From an uncultured Gammaproteobacteria bacterium (lineage in GTDB: Bacteria; Pseudomonadota; Gammaproteobacteria; GCA-001735895): a DNA stretch of 39,738 nucleotides. The position numbers and the translations under genes are program-made. Under the pieces are notes generated by a model that saw only the letters and a list, made by a program, of their open reading frames with translations, did no database searches and had not been told where the DNA came from. Location of the stretch: contig CALDDP010000149.1 in NCBI GenBank assembly GCA_937936805.1, forward strand, positions 1 through 39,738, in the 5' to 3' direction. Below are positions 1 to 7,522 of this stretch, in pieces (the stretch's first letter is position 1; each line of letters begins with the position of its first letter).

Positions 1-1
1 C

Positions 2-850
2 CTGCTACGTCTGATATCCCTGTTGCCTTACCGGGCCGGACTATTCACTGGCCGCCTGATTGGCCGTTTAATCTCCCTGCTTTCGGGTCGGCGCAAGCGC
101 ATCGTTGATATCAATCTGGCGCATTGTTTTCCGGAAAAAACCCGCCGTGAAAGAGATCATATCAAGGCCGGCTGTTATCAGAATATCGGTATTTCACTGG
201 TCGAAATGGCCATGTGCTGGTGGTGGAAAGCAGAACAGCTTGAAGCAATCGTCGAAATCGCAGGACGCGAACACCTCGACGCGGTACTCGATAGCGGTCG
301 CGGGGCCATCTTGCTCACCGGACATTTCTCCAGTCTCGAAATCGGGGCGCGCCTGCTGGCCCTTTCTATGCCGGTACAGGTGATGTACCGCACCCAGCGC
401 AATAGCCTGTTCGACAGCTACCTTTTTACGCGACGCAGCAGTTATTTCGTCAACACGGTTTCACGCAAAAATACCCGCCAGTTGATCAAGGGTATCAAAA
501 ACAGGGTCCCGACCTGGTATGCCCCGGATCAGGATTTCAGGCGCGAACGCAACGTGTTCGCTCCTTTCATGGGCATTGCCACGGCCACGATTACGGCGAG
601 TGCCCGCCTGGCAGACTCATCCGGAGCGGCGATGCTACCCTTTTATCCGGAGCGCAAAAAGGATGGCACGGGCTATATTCTTCACATCGATGCGCCGTTG
701 CCGGATTTCCCCAGCGGCGACGACTTGAAGGATGCCGCCGCGGTCAATCAATCGATTGAAAAGTACGTGCGCCTGTTTCCTGAAAATTACATCTGGATAC
801 ATAAACGCTTCAAGACACGTCCGCCAGGCGAACCACCCTTTTACCGGTGA
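2..850 (+). CDS. lpxL: Lipid A biosynthesis lauroyl/acyltransferase (LpxL/HtrB family), 5' truncated by window edge
   Basis: Open frame extends to the window start (LLRLISLLPYRAGLF...); GHFSSLEIG catalytic-type motif, late FPENYIWIHKRFKTRP typical of the LpxL/HtrB family. Confidence 0.88.
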   Translation: MLRLISLLPYRAGLFTGRLIGRLISLLSGRRKRIVDINLAHCFPEKTRRERDHIKAGCYQNIGISLVEMAMCWWWKAEQLEAIVEIAGREHLDAVLDSGRGAILLTGHFSSLEIGARLLALSMPVQVMYRTQRNSLFDSYLFTRRSSYFVNTVSRKNTRQLIKGIKNRVPTWYAPDQDFRRERNVFAPFMGIATATITASARLADSSGAAMLPFYPERKKDGTGYILHIDAPLPDFPSGDDLKDAAAVNQSIEKYVRLFPENYIWIHKRFKTRPPGEPPFYR

Positions 851-2088
851 ACACACATAATACAAGCATAAGTTCACCGGGTCCGGGATACCGCCTGTTG
901 TCGTATCCGTTGTACCTGTTGTGGACCTTGCATGCGTTGAGACACGGTTACAAACATGGCTTGCCGCGCTACCTGAAACTGCGCATGAACGGCGGTGACA
1001 GTGACCACCAGCAACGGATCTGGGTGCACGCCGCGTCGGTGGGTGAGGTACGCGCCGTCACGCCGCTGGTACAGGCGTTGCTGCAGGAGGGTGAAAAAAT
1101 ACTGTTCACCAGCTTTACCGCAACCGGCTACCTGGCGATTCAAAACGGTTTTGCCGATTCGGTGTCCAGTAGCGTAATTCCCTTCGAGCACCGCTGGCAT
1201 TGCCGCAGATTTTTCCGCCGGCACAGGATCAGGCTCGGCCTGGTAGTGGAAACCGAACTCTGGCCCGAATTAATGTATCAGGCACGCAAACGGGATATAA
1301 CGCTGGTGCTGGTCAACGCTCGACTGTCCGCTAAGTCGCTGCAGGCAGGCAAGTATGTAAGGGCTCTGCTGTCGACGACGCTTGGTTACTTCGAACGTAT
1401 CCTGGTGCGCAACAGCAAAGACCGTGCCGCGTTGCTCAGCATGGGTGTCAGCGATGACAGGATTGAGATTACGGGAAATCTAAAGGCATATGTTACTGCG
1501 AAGCCACAGCAACCCAGGTTGATCGACCGTGACTACCTGCTCCTGGCGTCCAGTCACAAGGACGAGGAACAACAGTTTCTGCAGGCACGTCCCGCCGAAC
1601 TCAAACATTATTTACTGGTACTTGCTCCTCGACACCCGGATCGCAGCGCGGCGATTCAGTCTCAAATTGAAACCCTGGGGATGAGTTTCGCGGTGCGCAG
1701 CAAGGCGCAGACTATCGCTCAGGACACCGAGGTATACCTCGCCGACACCCTGGGAGAACTGGATTCGTTAATGGCCCATGCGCGGGTGGTGATTATGGGA
1801 GGTTCTTTCGATACCACCGGAGGCCATAACCTGCTGGAGCCGGCTGCTCTCGGTTGCGCCATTATCACCGGTGCCTCCGACAGCAATATTGTCGAGGATC
1901 TTGAAATGCTGGGTCTCGATCAGGGTGTCCTGCAGGTAGAATCCATGACTGCCTGCTGGCAGACGATAACGCGATTAATCAATCACCCGCAAGAGGCGCT
2001 GGCGCTTGGGCGTGAGGCCCGGTCCCGACTCGAGCAACAAGCCGATATCGTGCACAGGTATATGGCTACGATCAGATCCTGGCTCTAG
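847..2088 (+). CDS. waaA: 3-deoxy-D-manno-octulosonic acid transferase
   Basis: WVHAASVGEVRA, LVVETELWPEL, GGSFDTTGGHNLLEPAALG motifs of KdtA/WaaA; GTG start overlapping the upstream stop. Confidence 0.95.
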   Translation: MNTHNTSISSPGPGYRLLSYPLYLLWTLHALRHGYKHGLPRYLKLRMNGGDSDHQQRIWVHAASVGEVRAVTPLVQALLQEGEKILFTSFTATGYLAIQNGFADSVSSSVIPFEHRWHCRRFFRRHRIRLGLVVETELWPELMYQARKRDITLVLVNARLSAKSLQAGKYVRALLSTTLGYFERILVRNSKDRAALLSMGVSDDRIEITGNLKAYVTAKPQQPRLIDRDYLLLASSHKDEEQQFLQARPAELKHYLLVLAPRHPDRSAAIQSQIETLGMSFAVRSKAQTIAQDTEVYLADTLGELDSLMAHARVVIMGGSFDTTGGHNLLEPAALGCAIITGASDSNIVEDLEMLGLDQGVLQVESMTACWQTITRLINHPQEALALGREARSRLEQQADIVHRYMATIRSWL

Positions 2089-2099
2089 CACAACATCAT

Positions 2100-2816
2100 T
2101 TATGACTGGTAACCATCCATCAGAGCTTGCCAGTCGTCATCATCGAAATGAAGCTTCCTGTTTCTATGTCTCTTTTCGAGCGAGCGCTGAAAGCGATACA
2201 GCGGCCGCCACTGCCAGTCACCGATAACGTTCATCACCCGCGCCATGTCGAAGTCAATCAGGTAAAAGCGATCGCGGCTGTCGATCAACAAGTTATCGGA
2301 AGTAAGATCGCTATGGCGGATGCCCGCGGCATGCATGCGTTTAAGCAGTAACCCGATGCGATGCCAGGATCCGGGCTTCAGCACTTCCCGCTCCAGGCGC
2401 TGGGTCAACATTTCGGTATCTTGCAGGTAAGCCGTTATCAATACTGCGCGATACCACAGACCGGAGCGACAGATACAGGCCGCGATCGGTTCGGGCACCG
2501 GCAGTCCCGCTCTGCGTGCCCGCTCTAGGATTTTCCATTCCCGCCAGGGGCGAGACAGAATTTTACCCATCCACAGGTATTGATCGCTGAGCAGTTTGCC
2601 CACCGCGCCGCCGCGGTGATAACGGCGCAGAACAGCGTCTCTGCCGTCCAGCCCGATGCGCACACTGCCACCTCGGCCACTGCTGATTACCTCGAAGCCG
2701 GGACGTTGCCGCCAATAATCAGCTTCAAATTGCTCCTTGAGAAACTGGCTCTCGTCATCCCGTTGCTGCAGGATGTAACAGTTCGATGACTTAACTTCGC
2801 GCACCAAATCGTCCAA
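2100..2816 (-). CDS. kdkA: 3-deoxy-D-manno-octulosonic acid kinase
   Basis: Kinase-like fold motifs RHSDLTSDNLLID and FYLIDFDMAR; convergent to waaA. Confidence 0.85.
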   Translation of the reverse strand: MDDLVREVKSSNCYILQQRDDESQFLKEQFEADYWRQRPGFEVISSGRGGSVRIGLDGRDAVLRRYHRGGAVGKLLSDQYLWMGKILSRPWREWKILERARRAGLPVPEPIAACICRSGLWYRAVLITAYLQDTEMLTQRLEREVLKPGSWHRIGLLLKRMHAAGIRHSDLTSDNLLIDSRDRFYLIDFDMARVMNVIGDWQWRPLYRFQRSLEKRHRNRKLHFDDDDWQALMDGYQS

Positions 2817-4128
2817 TGTCAGCGACCGCGATCTGCGGCCGATTTACCTTATTGACCAGCATGGAGCCATCAGCCGAGACCCCGTCGATACTGACTTCGG
2901 TAATACTGGCTGCGTCGATCCCGTGATTCATCGTAGTGATTTTATGGTAGTGCGGCGTGTAACCGATCCACTGACCCTGTTCGCTGTTCACCTGCTGCTC
3001 CCATAGCACTTCAGCCCGGGTTCCCTGGTGCCGCGTCAATTCACGTTGCTTCAACTCAGCCGCGAGCGCATGCATTTCGCGACTGCGTGCCTTTTTAATC
3101 GAGCCGTCCAACTGTTCCGGCAACCTCGCCGCCTTGGTGCCTGCACGCGCTGAAAACGGAAATATATGCACGTGCCCGAATCCGGTTCTGGCAACAAAAT
3201 TCATCGTCTGACGCCATTCCTGCTCACTTTCCCCGGGAAAACCGGTAATCAGGTCTGTGGTCACATTGAACAGCGGGATCGCCTCGCGCGCCTTATCGAC
3301 CAGGCGTGCGAATTCGGCAGTCTTGCAGCGTCGTGCCATACGCCGCAGCACTGAGTCGCTGCCGCTCTGGATCGGCAGGTGCATATGCGGCATAAGACGC
3401 GGCTCGCTGAACAATTCAAAAAAGTTATCCGGCAGATCCCAGGGTTCGACCGAGGCCAGCCGTATTCGAGGCATATCGCTATGCTGCAGAATCTCGTTCA
3501 GCAAACGGTACAAACTGGAGCCGATATCACTGCCGTAACCGCCTACGTGAACCCCGGTCAGGGCAACTTCGCGCACGCCCTGCCTATACAGGAGATTGAT
3601 TTCGGACAGAATTTCGGCCTCGCTGCGGCTGCGCTCAGCCCCCCTGGCAATGGTAACGATGCAATAGGTACAACGGTATCGACAACCATCCTGTATCTTG
3701 ATGAAACCGCGGTGGCGGCCACGCAGCAGCAATGCATTCGGGGATTCGCCAAACACCGGTTCAACAGTGCTGCTGTTCCCTGCCTGGGCGGTAAGTAATC
3801 CAAGCGTCTGCTCAACCAGGTCGTCTTTCTGCTGGTTGTCCACCACCAGGTCCACACCCAGGTAATTTTTGACCGTGTCGGTATTCAAACTCGCGTGACA
3901 TCCCGTGACCACCAGGGCGGCGGCGGGATTTTTGCGCTGCAGGCGACCAATTTGCTGGCGTGATTTCCGATCTGCCTGGGCGGTAACCGCGCAGGAATTG
4001 AACACCACGACATCAGCTTCAGCGGTATCGGTAGTCACCTGGTGACCATGCTGCATGAACTGGTTTGCCCAGGTTTCAAGCTCAGCTTCATTGAGCCTGC
4101 AGCCTAGTGCCTGGAAATTGATATACAC
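2791..4128 (-). CDS. mtaB: tRNA (N6-threonylcarbamoyladenosine(37)-C2)-methylthiotransferase MtaB
   Basis: Radical SAM CRYRCTYCIV, N-terminal GCRLNEAELE, TGVHVGGYG; MTTase architecture. Confidence 0.93.
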   Translation of the reverse strand: MYINFQALGCRLNEAELETWANQFMQHGHQVTTDTAEADVVVFNSCAVTAQADRKSRQQIGRLQRKNPAAALVVTGCHASLNTDTVKNYLGVDLVVDNQQKDDLVEQTLGLLTAQAGNSSTVEPVFGESPNALLLRGRHRGFIKIQDGCRYRCTYCIVTIARGAERSRSEAEILSEINLLYRQGVREVALTGVHVGGYGSDIGSSLYRLLNEILQHSDMPRIRLASVEPWDLPDNFFELFSEPRLMPHMHLPIQSGSDSVLRRMARRCKTAEFARLVDKAREAIPLFNVTTDLITGFPGESEQEWRQTMNFVARTGFGHVHIFPFSARAGTKAARLPEQLDGSIKKARSREMHALAAELKQRELTRHQGTRAEVLWEQQVNSEQGQWIGYTPHYHKITTMNHGIDAASITEVSIDGVSADGSMLVNKVNRPQIAVADIGRFGARS

Positions 4129-4186
4129 GGTTCGAAGGCTCGTTAAAAAAGTTCGCGGATTCTAGCAAGAAAATACTCTCTATATA

Positions 4187-4275
4187 AGGTTATCCCCGCG
4201 AAAGCGGTATCTTGCAGCGGCCAGGTATTACAAGATTCTGCTGGATACCGCGGTCAAGCCGCGGTATGACAGGTT
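4187..4275. repeat. Two inverted REP/BIME-like palindromic units
   Basis: Unit 2: ATACCGCGG (4245-4253) TCAAG CCGCGGTAT (4259-4267), perfect 9-bp stem. Unit 1: CCGC (4196-4199) GAAA GCGG (4204-4207). TATCTTGCAG (4208-4217) and CTGCTGGATA (4238-4247) are complementary at 8/10 positions, so the units are inverted relative to each other. Confidence 0.75.
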
Positions 4276-4300
4276 GTTGTAATGTGCAGGTGACAGATAA

Positions 4301-4612
4301 CTAACGGACCTTGGCAGTCGCCGAATCCGAGTTGCCACGGTTGTCGAGCCAGGAGATCGTAATAGTATCGCCCTTGCGGCCGGGAATTTGAAACGACAGG
4401 AAGGGGTTTCTTGAGATCGACTTGCCCCAGAACGCTTCCATAACAATTTTCCGGTTGCGGCTGACGATGACTTCCCTGATAAAGTGCGACGGAATTTTCT
4501 TACCGGTCTTCTTGATTTTGCGCGGCCCGGTTTCCATTGGATGGCTAATGATGCTCTTTACGGTCACCTCGCCATCAAATTCATAGGCGCGAATTTTTAT
4601 CGACCCGGCCAT
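4301..4612 (-). CDS. soxZ: Thiosulfate oxidation carrier complex protein SoxZ
   Basis: HPMETGPRKIKKTGKKIPSHFIREV...NPFLSFQIPGRKGDTITISWLDNRG; start moved to the internal ATG (MAGSIKI) just after the soxY stop. Confidence 0.92.
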   Translation of the reverse strand: MAGSIKIRAYEFDGEVTVKSIISHPMETGPRKIKKTGKKIPSHFIREVIVSRNRKIVMEAFWGKSISRNPFLSFQIPGRKGDTITISWLDNRGNSDSATAKVR

Positions 4613-4614
4613 GG

Positions 4615-5058
4615 CTATGCTCCACAACTATTGCGACCAACCCGAATCGGTCGAGAGTTTGCGTACAGCACTCCGTCAGCCTTGACGACAACCAGTAAAT
4701 CGCTGGTATCGCTCATCCTTATGCGTGTGGAGACGAAGCTTTGTGATTCGTAAAGCTTGAAGTAAGCGGTAAAAGGCGATTTGTTACCTGCCACCACTAG
4801 CGCTATTGACTCGGTATTTGCAAGGCCGGATTTAATCCTGACCGGTACTATGTTGGCATCACTGGCTATATGCGGCGCCTCGATTTCAATCTGCTCGCTT
4901 TCGCCAATATCGGAAGTTCCAAATGCCTCGCGCAAGACATCGGGCATCTCCTTTGCCAGAAACGCCTTGGTGGGATACGCGCCGCTCGCCGCCCGTGGCA
5001 GGATCATCCCCGCCAGGCCTAACTGAAGGCTCGCTTTCAATAGGGTTCTTCGTTGCAT
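4615..5058 (-). CDS. soxY: SoxY-like sulfur carrier protein with Tat-like signal and atypical C-terminus
   Basis: N-terminal MQRRTLLKASLQLGLAGMILP; SoxY domain (IPVRIKSGLANTESIALVVAGNKSPFTAYFKL); adjacent to soxZ; ends ...VGRNSCGA. Confidence 0.85.
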   Translation of the reverse strand: MQRRTLLKASLQLGLAGMILPRAASGAYPTKAFLAKEMPDVLREAFGTSDIGESEQIEIEAPHIASDANIVPVRIKSGLANTESIALVVAGNKSPFTAYFKLYESQSFVSTRIRMSDTSDLLVVVKADGVLYANSRPIRVGRNSCGA

Positions 5059-5090
5059 GCTGAATGCCCGCTTCCGCTAAACAAATTCCA

Positions 5091-5116
5091 GGTAACACAA
5101 TGTTTCTAACGTTACC
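5091..5116. promoter_or_regulatory. Inverted repeat upstream of soxY (candidate operator)
   Basis: GGTAAC (5091-5096) and GTTACC (5111-5116), perfect 6-bp arms with a 14-nt spacer in the bepA-soxY gap. Confidence 0.35.
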
Positions 5117-5145
5117 CGGCCTGTATCGGCAAGAGGGATGAAAGC

Positions 5146-6558
5146 TTAATAGCTCGAACTAATGTTTTTTCGTTCCAGCAATAGCAGACGTTTTTCGCGT
5201 GCCTTTGACTCCGTGGCGTGATCTGCATCGGGTGACACAAGAACCTGATCGTAAAGCTTTATCGCCTGCAGTCGATTTCCAGTGATTCGATGGAACTCCG
5301 CTTCAGCCATCATTTGCAGCGCGGGTCGGTTCAGGGCCTGATAAATTTCCGATAATTCAAAATAAACCTGCTGATTTTCCGGGAACTCGATTTCAAGGCG
5401 GCGCGCAATCACCAGGGCCGATTGATAGCGCCCGGCAAGCTTGAGCAAACCCAGCAGACGCATCGAGAGTATGTAGTCTCCCGGGAATATATCGAGCAAA
5501 CGTCGGTATACCAGTTCAGCCTCGGCCTCACGTCCCAGGTGTTCCAGATTGACCGCAAAAGCGATGCTATACCAGATGTTTTCATTGTCCTGATTGTACA
5601 GACGGTCAAGCAACGCATCGGCACGTTGGTACTCCCCGGCCTGGATCGATGCCAGTGCGCGCAGGAACTGGCTTCCGGCAACGGGTAGATGGTCGCTACT
5701 CACAAACTGCAGGTAATCCTTGAACAGCGGGTAATCGTCTACCTGGTCACCTCCGCGAGCATTTTTATCAACCCGCCCCGCCGCCTCTGCGATACGATTG
5801 ACACCCACCGGATGGGTACGTAAATACTCGATATTGCCGATTTCAGAGCCGCCTGAAAGTTGCGTCATGATGGTAAAAAACTCGACCATGCCATTGGGAT
5901 CAAACTGCCCACCGTACATAAGTTGCATGCCGAGTCGATCGGCCTCGTATTCATTCTCCCGCGTATAGTTGATCATTGCCTGCTGGGTACCGGCAATTCC
6001 ACCGAACAGCACCGCCGAGCCTACTTCCGAATCAACCGATCCCAGCAACAAACCCGCGAGCATCGACAGAATTGCAGCAGTATTCAAACCCTTGCTTTTT
6101 TCCATCATATCCATGCCGTGGCGCAAGCGCACGTGCGCTATTTCATGCGCCAGCACCGAAGCCAGTTGATGCTGGGTACGCGCCTGCATGATCAGCCCCC
6201 TGTTAACACCGATAAAGCCGCCCGGCAGTGCGAATGCGTTAACCGCGTTATCACGAATGATAAAAAACCGGTAGTCACGCAAGCGGTTATCGAGCCCGGC
6301 CAGCAATCTAAAACCGAGGTCATTGATATAACGATCAAGCAAGGGATCTGTTTCGATATAACCCCTGGCGAGGAGTTTTTCATAAACTGAACGCCCTAAC
6401 TGGGTTTCACGTTCGATGTTGATAGCTGAATTTTCGCCGAGACCTGGTAGTTCCGTGCTTGCGCCGACCGCAAAACCCGACAGGGTGAAGATAAACACGG
6501 CAAGCCACTGCCAGACCGGAAGGCGGCATTTTTGCAATATTCGGTTATGCAGTGACAT
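5146..6558 (-). CDS. bepA: M48 family metalloprotease, BepA-like (TPR C-terminal part)
   Basis: HEIAHVRLRHGMDM (HExxH), NEYEADRLGMQLM, secretion signal, helical-repeat C-terminus. Confidence 0.9.
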   Translation of the reverse strand: MSLHNRILQKCRLPVWQWLAVFIFTLSGFAVGASTELPGLGENSAINIERETQLGRSVYEKLLARGYIETDPLLDRYINDLGFRLLAGLDNRLRDYRFFIIRDNAVNAFALPGGFIGVNRGLIMQARTQHQLASVLAHEIAHVRLRHGMDMMEKSKGLNTAAILSMLAGLLLGSVDSEVGSAVLFGGIAGTQQAMINYTRENEYEADRLGMQLMYGGQFDPNGMVEFFTIMTQLSGGSEIGNIEYLRTHPVGVNRIAEAAGRVDKNARGGDQVDDYPLFKDYLQFVSSDHLPVAGSQFLRALASIQAGEYQRADALLDRLYNQDNENIWYSIAFAVNLEHLGREAEAELVYRRLLDIFPGDYILSMRLLGLLKLAGRYQSALVIARRLEIEFPENQQVYFELSEIYQALNRPALQMMAEAEFHRITGNRLQAIKLYDQVLVSPDADHATESKAREKRLLLLERKNISSSY

Positions 6559-6641
6559 GTGAAACGGTTCGATTGGAAATAAAGCTATATTAGAATATTA
6601 TCGACTTATCCGTATAGCAATCGTTCCCTAACTATAAGCCA

Positions 6642-6986
6642 ATGCCACGAATCAAAGAAATCAGTGTTTCCGATCTGCATCGCATGTTACGCAAGGAACA
6701 TCATTTCGATTTGCTCGATATTCGTACTCCGGCTGAAATCGAACGCGGCGTGTTGCCTAACGCCAGGACCCTAGCAATGCACCTGATACCCTTGAAACTA
6801 AGTTTATTCTCGGAATCAGGCAAACAAATTGTCATCTACTGCCGCACCGGTAGTCGTTCGGCGCAGGTGTGTCGTTTTTTAAACCAGCAAGGTATAAATA
6901 ATGTAATCAGTTTGCGCGGCGGCGTGGTCAAGTGGGCATCGGCGGGTCACCCCATGGACCCCAAGCCCCTTGAAGTGATTGCCTAG
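6642..6986 (+). CDS. Rhodanese-like domain protein
   Basis: FDLLDIRTPAEIERG, active-site loop VIYCRTGSRSAQV, LRGGVVKWASAGHP. Confidence 0.92.
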   Translation: MPRIKEISVSDLHRMLRKEHHFDLLDIRTPAEIERGVLPNARTLAMHLIPLKLSLFSESGKQIVIYCRTGSRSAQVCRFLNQQGINNVISLRGGVVKWASAGHPMDPKPLEVIA

Positions 6987-7071
6987 TCTTACCGGCTTGC
7001 CTTTTAAGGTCCACTGGCATATAAATGCAACCTGTCCGCTATACCCCGAACTACACCTATGGAGAACTCTA

Positions 7072-7302
7072 ATGGCCGACTTTGACCGCGAACTTGACGC
7101 CACCGGACTAAACTGTCCACTACCGATATTACGTGCCAAGAAAGCACTCGGAGACATGGAACGGGGCCAGGTCCTGAAAATAATCGCGACCGACCAGGGT
7201 TCGGTAAAAGATTTCGAAGCTTTTTCCAAGCAAACCCATAACCCCCTGCTTTCTTCGGTCGAAGAAGCTGGAAAGTTCGTTTTCATGCTGCAAAAATCCT
7301 GA
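7072..7302 (+). CDS. TusA-family sulfurtransferase
   Basis: LDATGLNCPLPILRAKKAL (CPxP motif); ATG at 7072 preceded by GGAG; ORF-track start at 6979 is too long. Confidence 0.92.
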   Translation: MADFDRELDATGLNCPLPILRAKKALGDMERGQVLKIIATDQGSVKDFEAFSKQTHNPLLSSVEEAGKFVFMLQKS

Positions 7303-7375
7303 CGATTGACACCTCTCGCAGGCATCGTCTGCGCACCCGGAGGAAATCGACGCAGTACGACATTTAACGGTAAAT

Positions 7376-7408
7376 CGGGCCCTGCTTCCCAAAATCGGCC
7401 TTTTTTTT
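7376..7408 (+). terminator. Putative weak rho-independent terminator downstream of the tusA-like gene
   Basis: GGGCC (7377-7381) pairs with GGCC (7397-7400) followed by T8 (7401-7408); short stem. Confidence 0.45.
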
Positions 7409-7522
7409 GAGTTTCATCCGCAAATCCAGGCTGTTATTCGTGCATTTGTAATTTAACCATAATAAAATTTTGGGTTTGGCGTTACAAAAGCGCCTTGTAT
7501 CAATGGCACAACAGAGGTCAGC

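Noticed and set aside
5860-6390. 176-aa plus-strand ORF
   Set aside because: Antisense to the bepA HExxH region; shadow ORF.
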